DNA from: CALMEC01 sp964531025
GTDB lineage: Bacteria > Actinomycetota > Thermoleophilia > Miltoncostaeales > Miltoncostaeaceae
NCBI GenBank assembly: GCA_964531025.1
Contig: CAZHDY010000006.1
Location: forward strand, 1-45,867
Reading direction: 5' to 3'
Length of the DNA: 45,867 bases
In this document: positions 33,113-41,657 of the stretch, in pieces
Position numbering within the stretch: the stretch's first letter is position 1
Layout: the number at the start of each line of letters is the position of its first letter
Notes under the pieces: model-generated
The model's input: the letters and a program-made list of their open reading frames with translations, nothing else
Told to the model about the DNA's origin: nothing
The model's database searches: none
Program-made: the position numbers and the translations under genes

Positions 33113-33969
33113 ACACCCCGGACACCCCTGTGAGGACCGTCCCCGTCGAGGCGTCCCGGCGGCCGGGGGCGCGCGCCGCCCACGCAGCGGGACGCGCGCT
33201 CCACACCGTGTGGCCGGCGGCCGTCCTCGCCATCTGTGTCATCGCCCTCTGGGAGATCCTCGTGCGGGCCTACGACGTCGACCCGGCCGTCTTCCCGAGC
33301 GCGTCGGCCGTCGCCCGGGCGCTCACCGCACAGTTCTCCACGATCATGGGACACGTCGGGACGACCCTGGCCGAGACCGGCATCGGCCTTCTCATCGGCG
33401 CCGTCCTCGGGATCGCCGTCGCCTGCGTCATCTCCGCCTGGGACCTCGCGCGCCGCGCCGTCGAGCCGTTTCTCGTCGTGCTCCAGACGATCCCGCCGGT
33501 CGTCCTCGCACCCCTTCTCGTGCTCGCGCTCGGATATGGGTGGGCGCCGCGGATCGTCGTCGTCGTGGGGGTCGTGTTCTTCCCCGTGGCGATCGCGACG
33601 GCGGGTGCGCTCCGCGGCGTCGACCCGGTCAGGATCGATCTCGTCCGCTCCCTCGGCGCGTCCCGCACCCGCGTGCTGCGCACGGTCACATTGCCGGAGG
33701 CGGTGCCCGCCATCTTCGACGGACTCCGCATCAGTGCGGCGTACGCCGTCGGGGCCGCCGCCGTGGCCGAGCAGTTCGGCGGCGCGAAGGCCGGCATCGG
33801 CCTCTTCATCTCGCGGTCCCAACGGAGCTTCCGCCCCGACCAGGTCCTCGCCGGGGTCGTCGTGATCGCCGTCCTCTCGATCCTCGTGTACGGGCTCGTG
33901 AGCCTCCTCGCCACCTGGGCGACGCCATGGACCCGCCGTCCCACCCCGACCTCGACGTCCATCGCCTGA
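33109..33969 (+). CDS. thiX: ABC permease for a thiamine precursor (ThiX-like)
   Basis: 286 residues with five or six membrane segments, of the SsuC/ThiX permease group. The cytoplasmic loop that contacts the ATPase is DPVRIDLVRSLGASRTRVLRTVTLPEAVPAIFDGLRISAAYAVGAA. It lies between the thiamine-binding protein and the ThiY-like lipoprotein under the TPP riboswitch, which defines its substrate as a thiamine-related pyrimidine. Confidence 0.87.
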   Translation: MNTPDTPVRTVPVEASRRPGARAAHAAGRALHTVWPAAVLAICVIALWEILVRAYDVDPAVFPSASAVARALTAQFSTIMGHVGTTLAETGIGLLIGAVLGIAVACVISAWDLARRAVEPFLVVLQTIPPVVLAPLLVLALGYGWAPRIVVVVGVVFFPVAIATAGALRGVDPVRIDLVRSLGASRTRVLRTVTLPEAVPAIFDGLRISAAYAVGAAAVAEQFGGAKAGIGLFISRSQRSFRPDQVLAGVVVIAVLSILVYGLVSLLATWATPWTRRPTPTSTSIA

Positions 33970-33982
33970 TCCCCGGAGATCC

Positions 33983-34987
33983 ATGACACGCCTCGCCCGC
34001 CGTGCCCCCCTCCTCGTCCTCCTTCTCGTCGGTGCGCTCCTCACCGGATGCGGCGGGGGATCCTCGTCCTCGGACGAGCCCACCAGGATCGTCGTCGCGC
34101 TGGACTGGACGCCGAACACGAACCACTCCGGCGTGTACCTCGCCCGGAAGGAGGGCCTCTACGCCGACGCCGGCCTCGACGTCGAGATCGTGGAGCCGGA
34201 TCCGTCCGGGGCGATCGCGCAGCTCGCGGCGGGCAACGCGGACTTCGCGTTCTCGTACGCGGAGCAGATGATCCCGGCCCGCGCCGACGGGTCCCGGGTC
34301 GTCTCGATCGCGTCGGTCCTGCGGACGAACACGAGCTCGCTCGTGGCGCCCGCCGATCGCGGCATCCGCCGTCCGCGGGATCTCGAGGGAAAGACCTACG
34401 GCACCTACGGCGGGGCCATCGAACGGCCCCTGGTCGAGGCGCTCGTGCGCTGCGACGGTGGCGACCCGTCGACCATCCGGTTCGTGGACGTCGGCAACGT
34501 CGACTACGCCGTCGGCTTCCGGCGTCGGCAGTTCGACTTCACCTGGGTGTACGACGGGTGGGACGTCATCCGCATGCGCGACGTCGAGAAGATGCCGATC
34601 ACGACGATCCCGTTCCGCGATCACCTGTCCTGCATCCCGGACTGGTACACCCCCGTCATCGCCACCACCGACCGGGCGGTCACCGGCGACCGCGACACCG
34701 TCAAACGGTTCCTCGCCGCCACGGCCGAGGGCTACGAGCGCGCGGCGAAGGACCCCGACGCGGCGGTCGCGGCCATCACGGACGCGGTCCCCGAATCCGA
34801 CGCGGCGCTCCTCAAGCCGTCGGCGGCGTTCCTCGCGGACTACCTCACCGACTCACGCGGCGGCTGGGGCTATCAGGAGCCCGCGGTCTGGGCCGACTTC
34901 AACGCGTTCCTCGCCACGTCGGATCTCCCCCACCTCGATGACGTGACCGCCGTGTACACGAACGATCTCCTTCCGGATGGCCCATGA
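33983..34987 (+). CDS. thiY: ThiY-like pyrimidine-binding lipoprotein (NMT1/THI5 domain)
   Basis: 334 residues. A signal peptide ends in the lipobox LLTGCGG, so it is membrane-anchored outside. IVVALDWTPNTNHSGVYLARKEGLYADAGLDVEIVEP is the hallmark of the NMT1/THI5-like domain, which in ThiY binds formylaminopyrimidine, a breakdown product of thiamine. LEGKTYGTYGGAIERPLVEAL and FDFTWVYDGWDVI fit the same group. It delivers ligand to the ThiX/ThiZ pair, allowing thiamine salvage from degraded vitamin. Its stop overlaps the next start. Confidence 0.9.
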   Translation: MTRLARRAPLLVLLLVGALLTGCGGGSSSSDEPTRIVVALDWTPNTNHSGVYLARKEGLYADAGLDVEIVEPDPSGAIAQLAAGNADFAFSYAEQMIPARADGSRVVSIASVLRTNTSSLVAPADRGIRRPRDLEGKTYGTYGGAIERPLVEALVRCDGGDPSTIRFVDVGNVDYAVGFRRRQFDFTWVYDGWDVIRMRDVEKMPITTIPFRDHLSCIPDWYTPVIATTDRAVTGDRDTVKRFLAATAEGYERAAKDPDAAVAAITDAVPESDAALLKPSAAFLADYLTDSRGGWGYQEPAVWADFNAFLATSDLPHLDDVTAVYTNDLLPDGP

Positions 34988-35784
34988 CCGCTGAGGTCTC
35001 GGTCACCGGGCTCACCCATCGTTTCGGTGATCTCCCCGTCCTCGAGCACCTCGACCTTCAGGTCGGGCCACGCGAGGCCGTCGCCGTCGTCGGTCCCTCC
35101 GGATGCGGGAAGTCGACGCTTCTTCGGGTGCTCGCCGGACTCGTGACACCGACGAGCGGGCACGTCGCGATCGACGGGACCGACGTCGCGGGACGACCGG
35201 GGCACGCCGCATACATGCCGCAGTCCGACGCGCTCCTGCCCTGGAGACGCGCCCTCGACAACGCGACCCTCGGCGCCGAGATCGCCGGCGACGACCGCCG
35301 GGACGCCCGGCGGCGCGCCGAGGAGCTCTTCTCACGGTTCGGGCTGTCGGGTTTCGAACGCGCGTGGCCCGCCGAGCTGTCCGGGGGGATGCGCCAACGC
35401 GTGGCGTTCCTCCGGACGATCCTGACCGGGCGCGGGGTGCTCCTTCTCGACGAGCCGTTCGGTGCCCTCGACGCCATCACCCGCGCGGATCTCCACACCT
35501 GGTTCGGTGACCTCCTGTCCGAGGAGCCGCGCACGCTGCTCCTCGTCACCCATGACATCGACGATGCGCTCCGGCTCGCCGACCGCATCCTTGTCCTGTC
35601 CCACCGGCCGGGACGCGCCGTCGCCACGGTGGGGGTGCCGGGCGGACGTCCCCGCGGTGCGCTGCGTCTCCTCGATGCCGACGTGGCCGCGGTGAAGCGC
35701 CGGGTTCTCACCGCACTGGGCGGCGAATCTGTGAATCACCCGGGAGGCGAATCGACCCCGGACAACGGCCGCCGCGCCGACTAG
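34984..35784 (+). CDS. thiZ: ABC transporter ATPase (ThiZ-like)
   Basis: 266 residues, overlapping thiY by four bases (ATGA). Walker A GPSGCGKSTLL, Q-loop AYMPQSDALLPWR, signature LSGGMRQR, Walker B LLLDEPFGALD and H-loop LLVTHDIDD are all present. It powers import of the ThiY ligand through ThiX. The last 40 residues are an uncharged-to-basic tail beyond the ATPase fold. Confidence 0.9.
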   Translation: MTAEVSVTGLTHRFGDLPVLEHLDLQVGPREAVAVVGPSGCGKSTLLRVLAGLVTPTSGHVAIDGTDVAGRPGHAAYMPQSDALLPWRRALDNATLGAEIAGDDRRDARRRAEELFSRFGLSGFERAWPAELSGGMRQRVAFLRTILTGRGVLLLDEPFGALDAITRADLHTWFGDLLSEEPRTLLLVTHDIDDALRLADRILVLSHRPGRAVATVGVPGGRPRGALRLLDADVAAVKRRVLTALGGESVNHPGGESTPDNGRRAD

Positions 35785-35794
35785 AGTTCCGGAT

Positions 35795-36223
35795 GTGTCG
35801 ACTGCGGCGTACAGCTGGGAGTTCACCGTGCTTCGCAGACCGGACGGAGCTGGGAAGGCTCGCGTCGCCGGGCGAATACTCGTCGAGGCGCCCAGCGCCG
35901 ACGACGCGAAGCGCAAGGCGCTCGAGGAGCTCGCCAGCCGTGCGGAGGAGGAGGCCGGTCGCTGGTCGCTCGGCGTCCTGCGTCCGCTCACCCCCAAGGC
36001 CCCGGGCACGGCGCTCTTCCGGGTGACCTTCGCGATCTGGGTCGCCCAGGCGGACGAGTTCGTCCGCCACGACGTCCACGAGCTCGATGTGTGGGCCGAG
36101 GACGCGAACGCCGCACGGCGTATCGCCCAGCAGGAGATCCAGTCCAACCCGGACTACGTACCGGCCTGGCGCATCCGCGAGGTCGCCCCCGTTCACGCCC
36201 GACGCCGCGGACGACGCCGATGA
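35795..36223 (+). CDS. Conserved-looking protein of unknown function
   Basis: 142 residues from a GTG, ten bases after thiZ and overlapping the aldehyde dehydrogenase start (ATGA), so it is part of that transcript. The sequence has two similar alpha/beta stretches (ARVAGRILVEAPSADDAKRKALEELA; HDVHELDVWAEDANAARRIAQQEIQ), suggesting a duplicated small fold that binds a partner or ligand. The C-terminus is very Arg-rich. I recognise no family. Confidence 0.6.
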   Translation: MSTAAYSWEFTVLRRPDGAGKARVAGRILVEAPSADDAKRKALEELASRAEEEAGRWSLGVLRPLTPKAPGTALFRVTFAIWVAQADEFVRHDVHELDVWAEDANAARRIAQQEIQSNPDYVPAWRIREVAPVHARRRGRRR

Positions 36224-37614
36224 ATGAGCCCTCCACCTGTCCCCTCATCATCGACGGTGAGGACGCCGCCGGAGGCGACGCGCCGATGGACGTCGTCGCG
36301 CCACGCGACGACGCCCTGCTCGCCCGGATGGACTCCGCGGACCCCGGGGACGTCGACCGGGCGGTGCAGGCCGCACACCGCGCGCTTGAGGACTGGCGCC
36401 GGACCCCGCCGCTTCAGCGCGCGGAGCTCATCCGGCGGTACGCACTCGAGCTCGACCGGATCGCCCCGGAGGTCGCGTCCGCCGTGGCCGGTGAGGTCGG
36501 CAAGCCCCTCGCGGAGGCGGAGGCCGAGGTCGCACGCGCCTTCGAGGTGACCCACTACTTCGCCGCCGAGGCGGCGCGCATCTGGAATCACCATCTTCCC
36601 GCCGACTCCATCACCACGGGGAGCACCGTCCGCCCGGAGCCGGTCGGCGTGGTCGCGGCCATCACACCGTGGAACTTCCCGGTGGCCCTCGTCATGTGGA
36701 AGCTCGCGCCCGCGCTCGCCGCCGGATGCACCGTCGTCGTGAAGCCCGCCCAGGAGGCACCGCTCGCGGCCTGGCTTGTCGTCGACGCGGCCCGCCGTGC
36801 CGGTCTTCCCCCCGGGGTGGTCAACATCGTCACCGGTGACGGCCCGGCCATCGGCGAGGCGCTCGCGACCCACCCGAAGGTCGCGAAGGTCGCGTTCACC
36901 GGGTCACGTCGCGTCGCGGAGACCATCGCCGGCTGGACGGCGCCCCGTCTCAAGCATCTCACCCTCGAACTCGGCGGCCATGGCGCCCTCGTGGTGCTGG
37001 ACGACGCGGACCTCGACGTCGCGGTCGACGTCGCGGCCGTCCAGGGATACGTGAACACCGGGCAGGCCTGCTATTCCGTCAACCGCGTCCTTCTGACCCC
37101 CTCGACCTACGGTCCGTTCCTCGAGCGCTTCCGCGAGCGCTTCGCACAGGTGCCCGCCGGCGTGATGACCACCGACCGGGGACGGGACCGCCACCTCGCC
37201 TTCCTCGATGACGCCCGCGCCCACGGCGCACATGTCGAGGGCGGTGAGATCACCGACGGCCGCTGGGTCCATCCGGCGCTCATCACCGGTGCGGGCCCCG
37301 GGTCGCGGATCGCCGACGACGAGCCCTTCACCCCCATGGTGGCGATCATGGAGGTCGCGGACCGGGCGGCCCAGATCGCCGAGACCAACCGGCCGGACTT
37401 CGGCCTCGTGAACTACCTCTGCGGCACCGACCACCGGACGCTCATGGAGACCGCGGCGGCGCTCCGCTCCGGGACGGTGGCCATCAACGGATGGCGGGTC
37501 GTCGTCCCGCACGCCCCGTACGGGGGATGGCGCGGATCGGGACTCGGCACCGAGCTCGGCCGTCCCGGGCTCGAGGCCTTCATGCGGTATCAGCACCTTC
37601 GGGTGCTCTCGTAG
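36220..37614 (+). CDS. Aldehyde dehydrogenase (NAD(P)-dependent)
   Basis: 464 residues from an ATG overlapping the previous stop. The family marks are complete: ITPWNFPVALVMWKLAPALAAGCTVVVKPAQEAP (active-site Asn and cofactor Lys), FTGSRRVAE, the general base in LTLELGGHG and the nucleophile in NTGQACYSVNRVLL. It resembles succinate-semialdehyde or lactaldehyde dehydrogenases. Lying at the end of the thiamine-transport transcript, it may fall under riboswitch control, though it may have its own promoter. Its last 35 bases overlap the convergent gene. Confidence 0.9.
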   Translation: MNEPSTCPLIIDGEDAAGGDAPMDVVAPRDDALLARMDSADPGDVDRAVQAAHRALEDWRRTPPLQRAELIRRYALELDRIAPEVASAVAGEVGKPLAEAEAEVARAFEVTHYFAAEAARIWNHHLPADSITTGSTVRPEPVGVVAAITPWNFPVALVMWKLAPALAAGCTVVVKPAQEAPLAAWLVVDAARRAGLPPGVVNIVTGDGPAIGEALATHPKVAKVAFTGSRRVAETIAGWTAPRLKHLTLELGGHGALVVLDDADLDVAVDVAAVQGYVNTGQACYSVNRVLLTPSTYGPFLERFRERFAQVPAGVMTTDRGRDRHLAFLDDARAHGAHVEGGEITDGRWVHPALITGAGPGSRIADDEPFTPMVAIMEVADRAAQIAETNRPDFGLVNYLCGTDHRTLMETAAALRSGTVAINGWRVVVPHAPYGGWRGSGLGTELGRPGLEAFMRYQHLRVLS

Positions 37615-38914
37615 CCCGGTGCACCCGACGGGCATAGACCAGCTGCTCGACCTTCGGGCGGGCGCCGAACATCCCGCTCTCCCCCACCCCGCCGACCACG
37701 AAGTGCGGGTCCTGGTAGAGGGGGTTGTCGTTCACGATGACCCGGCCGGCGCGCAGGCGCGAGACGATCGCCTCGCCGTCACCGAACACGCTGGCACCGA
37801 GGCCGTGTGCGTCACCGTTGGCGAGCTCGAGGGCGTCCTCGGCATCGGCGGCGAGCATCAGCCCGCGAAGCGGCGCGAAGCTCTCCTCGCTCCAGAGGAT
37901 CGTGGAGGCCGCGGCGCGCGGCAGCAGGACCACGGTCGGCGTGAAGAAGGGACCCTGCTCGCCGCGGCCCGCGATGATCTCGCCTCCGAGCGTGAGCGCC
38001 TCCGCGAGGGCCGTGCGGGCGCGACCGAGGCCGGGGCCGCCGTTCATGGGTGCGACGTCCGTGTCCTCGCGGGACGGGTCCCCGACACGGAGGCGTTCGA
38101 CCGCCTCGGTGAGAAGCGGCCGGAACTCCGGCCAGATCCGGGATTCCACGATGAGGCGCTTGGCCGCCATGCACAGCTGCCCGGCGTTGGTGAACGCACC
38201 GACGGCGATGGCCTCCGCCGCCGCCTCGAGGTCGGCGCCGGCGAGGACGATGGCGGGATCGTTGCCGGAGGCCTCCGGGATGTACGGCCGCATCGGCGCG
38301 CCGTCCAGGTAGGCGGCCGCGATGGCCGCCATCTGCCGCTTGCACGTGGCGGTGGAGCCGTGCGTCACGACCGCGTTCACCCCCGGGTGGGCGACGAGCG
38401 TCTCCGCCTCCTGCGGCGGGAGGTCGCACACCTGTACCGAGTGGACGGGCCAGCCCGTCGCGATCGTCTCGACGACGAGCCGGCTCGTCGCCTGCGTCCG
38501 CCGACTGGGCCGGGAGATGACCGTGTTGCCGCCGGCGAGCGCACTCGCGACGACGACCGTCGGAACCCAGATCGGCGAGTTCGCCGCGTGCCAGCCGAAC
38601 ACCACCCCGTACGGGGCCCATTCCAGGGTCGTCATCCCGGACACGGCGGGCACCTCGACCGGACGGATCCGTTCGCAGAAGTCGGGCAGGGCGTCGATGA
38701 GCGTGAGCGCCGAGTCGAGTTCACGGCGGGCGAAGCGCACGGTCCGTCCGGTCTCGCGCACCGCCTCGTCGACGATGAGGCGTGCGTTGTCGCTCAGCGC
38801 ATCCCGGGAGTCGGCGAGCAGCTCGAGGCGACGCGACAGCGGGAGCCGCTCCACCTCGGGCTGGGCGAGGGCCGCCTGGTCCACCAGTTCGGCCGGACGT
38901 ATCGGGGTCGTCAC
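37580..38914 (-). CDS. Atypical aldehyde dehydrogenase-family protein
   Basis: 444 residues from a GTG. The family fold is clear: YIPEASGNDPAIVLAGADLEAAAEAIAVGAFTNAGQLCMAAKRLIV keeps the catalytic Glu and Cys, and WSEESFAPLRGL follows. However, the usual PWN(F)P loop reads GWHAANSPIWVP, and the cofactor-contacting KP of the next strand reads ISRPSRR. Nucleotide binding may therefore differ, or the enzyme may act as an acylating or coenzyme-altered dehydrogenase. It is divergent from a methyltransferase gene 34 bp away and its tail overlaps the convergent dehydrogenase by 35 bp. Confidence 0.78.
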   Translation of the reverse strand: MTTPIRPAELVDQAALAQPEVERLPLSRRLELLADSRDALSDNARLIVDEAVRETGRTVRFARRELDSALTLIDALPDFCERIRPVEVPAVSGMTTLEWAPYGVVFGWHAANSPIWVPTVVVASALAGGNTVISRPSRRTQATSRLVVETIATGWPVHSVQVCDLPPQEAETLVAHPGVNAVVTHGSTATCKRQMAAIAAAYLDGAPMRPYIPEASGNDPAIVLAGADLEAAAEAIAVGAFTNAGQLCMAAKRLIVESRIWPEFRPLLTEAVERLRVGDPSREDTDVAPMNGGPGLGRARTALAEALTLGGEIIAGRGEQGPFFTPTVVLLPRAAASTILWSEESFAPLRGLMLAADAEDALELANGDAHGLGASVFGDGEAIVSRLRAGRVIVNDNPLYQDPHFVVGGVGESGMFGARPKVEQLVYARRVHRATRAPEGADTA

Positions 38915-38948
38915 GACGCCTGAGTCTACCCGCACCCCGCGCGGGCGA

Positions 38949-39704
38949 ATGGTGGTCGCGCCGACGCCCGTCCTCGTCCGATCCTTCGGTGCCCTCATCC
39001 CGCTCCAACCGGTCCGGTGGACCGCCGGCGGCCTCGTCTGCGCCCCGGATCTCGCCCCCGAGCCGGTCTGGGACTGCCCGCTGCCCATGCGGGCCGTCCC
39101 CCGTCCCGCGCTCGTCGCCGACCGCCCCGCCCGGCTGCTCGCCGGCTGGTACCACCGCAGCGACGTGCACGCACCGGCGCCGGCCGGATTCCCGGAGCTC
39201 GTCCAGCCGCCCGGCGAGGGCTTCGGGATGGCCGACCATCCGACCACCGGGATGTGCCTCGCGGCGATCTGGGACCTGCCCGACACGGACGCCCTCGACA
39301 TCGGGTGCGGAGCCGGCCTCCTGACCCTGGCGTGGTGCCAGGCGAAGCGCGGCCGCGCGAGCGGATTCGACGCCGACCCCCATGCGATCGCCCACGCGCG
39401 GCGGTCGGCCGCGCTCCACGGCCTGGACGGCGAGGCGCTCTTCACGACGGGGCGCATCGAGGCGCTCACCGGCGCCGACCTCACGGGTCGCACCCTCCTC
39501 GTGAACCTCCCTCCCGTGGCCCACGACGTCCTCGCCACCCGCCTCGAGGGGAGCGCGCCGCGTGCGGCCGTGCTGTCCGGGTTCACGGCCCGCGATCGTG
39601 ACCGGGTGCTCGATCCGTACCGTCGCCTGGGCCTTCGCCGCGTGCGCGTCATGCGCCGCGGCCGGTACGAGTGCCACGTCCTCGTGGACGGCGGGTCGTC
39701 GTGA
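38949..39704 (+). CDS. PrmA-like class I methyltransferase
   Basis: 251 residues; the ATG at 38949 is the most likely start but has no clear ribosome site. ALDIGCGAGLLTLAWCQAKRGRASGFDADPHAIAHARRSAALHGL is the SAM-binding region of PrmA-type methyltransferases, including the helix pattern with Asn/His after it. TLLVNLPPVAHDVLA takes the place of the usual NPPY loop of amide-methylating enzymes. The role, ribosomal or small-molecule, is not clear. It overlaps the next gene. Confidence 0.68.
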   Translation: MVVAPTPVLVRSFGALIPLQPVRWTAGGLVCAPDLAPEPVWDCPLPMRAVPRPALVADRPARLLAGWYHRSDVHAPAPAGFPELVQPPGEGFGMADHPTTGMCLAAIWDLPDTDALDIGCGAGLLTLAWCQAKRGRASGFDADPHAIAHARRSAALHGLDGEALFTTGRIEALTGADLTGRTLLVNLPPVAHDVLATRLEGSAPRAAVLSGFTARDRDRVLDPYRRLGLRRVRVMRRGRYECHVLVDGGSS

Positions 39705-40885
39705 TGGGCCGTGTCTGGAGGGCGTTCACCGTCCTCATCCTCTTTGCGATCGGCACGAGCCTCATCACCCCGCTCATCCCGATCTACAAGGCCGAGCTCG
39801 GCTTCAACGACACCGTCGTCACCCTCTTCCTCGTCGCGTACGTGGCGGCGCTCGTCCCGTCGATGCTGACGATGGGGCAGCTCTCGGACCGCATCGGCAG
39901 GCGCGGGGTGCTTCTCACCGCGCTCGTCGTGATCGCCGCCGCACAGATCCTGCTCGCGACCCAGCCTCCGCTGTGGGCGATCCTCGTCGCCCGCGCCCTC
40001 CAGGGATTCGCGACCGGAGCGTTCTTCGGAACCTGCAGCGCCTTCCTCGTCGAGCTCGCCCCGACGAACCGGCGAGCCGCCATGTCCGTGCTGGCGAGCA
40101 TCTCCGTACGCGCCGGCCTGGGTCTCGGCCCGGGCCTCGGCGGGGTCTTCGCCCAGTACCTGCCCAATCCGCTCCGCCTTCCGTTCCTCGTCCACCTCGT
40201 CGCACTCCTGGCCGCCATCGTGCTGGTCATCACCCTCCCCGAGACGGTGATCCCCGGGCCGCGCCGACCGCTCACGATCCGGCTCGAGGTCCCCCCCGCG
40301 GAGCGTTCGGTGTTCTGGCGGGTGCTGGTCCCGTCGGGGATGCTCCTGTCCCTGTTCGACGCGGTCTGCCTCTCCCTCGTGCCGGTGTTCCAGGTGAGGG
40401 AGCTCGGTGTGACGAACTACGCGCTCGTCGGCGCGTCCGGGTTCCTCGTGCTCACGACCGGCGCGCTCAGCCAGGTGATCTTCCGCCGTATGTCGCCCAC
40501 CCGGTCGATCACATGGGGACTCATCGTGGCGTGCATCGCCTTCGTCGGAGTGATCTGCGGCGCCCCGCTCCACTCGGCCGCACTCCTTCTGACATCGGTC
40601 GCGGTGACCGGCGGGGCCTGCGGCCTGGTCATGAAGGGGGGTATCGGCCTCGCGACGGCGATCGCCCCGCCCCAGGACCTCGGGAAGCTCATCTCGAGCT
40701 ACTACGTCGCCTGCTACCTCGGCGGTTTCTCGGTCCCGCTCGTCATCGTGGGTGTACTGGCCGACGTGATCGGCCTGACCACCGCTCTTGTCATCATGAC
40801 GTGTCTCGCCGCGCTCGCCGCGACCTGGACGATCCTCTCGGGCCTCCGGTCGCTCCATGGACTCGCGCCGAGAGCGGGACACTAG
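39704..40885 (+). CDS. Major facilitator superfamily transporter
   Basis: 393 residues, about twelve membrane segments. The motif A loop between segments 2 and 3 is GQLSDRIGRRGVLL. ARALQGFATGAFFGTCSAFLVELAPTNRRAAMS is the segment 4-5 block of drug/metabolite exporters. It begins at the end of the methyltransferase gene (GTG at 39701 or ATG at 39704), so the two are coupled. The substrate is unknown; an efflux role is typical for this subgroup. Confidence 0.87.
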   Translation: MGRVWRAFTVLILFAIGTSLITPLIPIYKAELGFNDTVVTLFLVAYVAALVPSMLTMGQLSDRIGRRGVLLTALVVIAAAQILLATQPPLWAILVARALQGFATGAFFGTCSAFLVELAPTNRRAAMSVLASISVRAGLGLGPGLGGVFAQYLPNPLRLPFLVHLVALLAAIVLVITLPETVIPGPRRPLTIRLEVPPAERSVFWRVLVPSGMLLSLFDAVCLSLVPVFQVRELGVTNYALVGASGFLVLTTGALSQVIFRRMSPTRSITWGLIVACIAFVGVICGAPLHSAALLLTSVAVTGGACGLVMKGGIGLATAIAPPQDLGKLISSYYVACYLGGFSVPLVIVGVLADVIGLTTALVIMTCLAALAATWTILSGLRSLHGLAPRAGH

Positions 40886-40895
40886 AATTCCCGCG

Positions 40896-41657
40896 ATGCC
40901 CTACTCGCAGGCCGAGCCCCACCAGCGTGTCGCCGCCGCACTCCTCGGTGCCACGCGGGTCGTCGTCCTCTCCGGACGCTTCCTCGGCCGCCCCGACGAC
41001 GACCGTCCGGACGGCCCCTCCGACGCATGGGCCTCACGCGCGAGCCTCCAGATGCTCCTGACCGAGCCCCGCGAGTTCTGGGAGTTCACCCTCCCCGCCG
41101 CCCGGCAGATCGCCGCCCGCCGGGCCACGCCGGCCCATCGCGCGCTCGCCCGGCTGCAGAGGGCGCACATCGTGTCCCACATCATCAGCCAGTCCGTGGA
41201 CCACCTCCTCGTGAACGAGGGTGCGACGGACGTCAGCGAGGTCCACGGCAACATCCTCACCGCCGTGTGCACCCGGTGCGGCGAGCGCTACGGGCTCGGA
41301 GAGGTGGAGGCCCTCATCGCGGCGTCCGACGATCGCGTCCCGCGGTGCACGAGCCCGGACTGCGACTACCCGCTCCGCCCCTCCTCGACGCTGTGGGGCG
41401 AGCCGCTCATCGAGGCGGCGGTCAAGCGCGCCTGGGAGGAGGCGACCGAGTGCGACTGCTTCGTCGTGATCGACTCGGATCTCCGCGCCGTTCCCATGAG
41501 CCTTCTCCCGTCGGTCCCGCTCACGCGCGACGTCCCGCTCATCATGCTCGGGACCATCCCGACCCAGTACGACCGCTATGCCTCGGTGCTCATACGGGAG
41601 GACTCCGAACCGGTGCTCGCCCGTCTGGCCGACCTCGTCGCACCCGAGGACGGGTGA
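40896..41657 (+). CDS. Degenerate sirtuin-like protein
   Basis: 253 residues. The middle matches the Sir2 fold: HIISQSVDHLLVNEGATDVSEVHGNI has the catalytic His117. CTRCG (C125, C128) and CTSPDC (C151, C156) form a zinc site, the second pair wider than usual. LRPSSTLWGEPL matches the RPxVVxFGE block. The N-terminal NAD-binding signature GAGxS and its PDFR loop are absent; the matching place reads VVVLSGRFLGRPDD. The QN-D motif reads SQSVDH, and GTSLxVxP reads IDSDLRAVP. Deacylase activity is doubtful; it may bind ADP-ribose, or nothing. It overlaps the next gene by four bases. Confidence 0.72.
   Translation: MPYSQAEPHQRVAAALLGATRVVVLSGRFLGRPDDDRPDGPSDAWASRASLQMLLTEPREFWEFTLPAARQIAARRATPAHRALARLQRAHIVSHIISQSVDHLLVNEGATDVSEVHGNILTAVCTRCGERYGLGEVEALIAASDDRVPRCTSPDCDYPLRPSSTLWGEPLIEAAVKRAWEEATECDCFVVIDSDLRAVPMSLLPSVPLTRDVPLIMLGTIPTQYDRYASVLIREDSEPVLARLADLVAPEDG

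Noticed and set aside
37580..40882. 1100-codon minus-strand frame read as a single giant protein
   Set aside because: Only the part downstream of the GTG at 38914 is real (aldehyde dehydrogenase family). The upstream part is the antisense of the methyltransferase and MFS genes.
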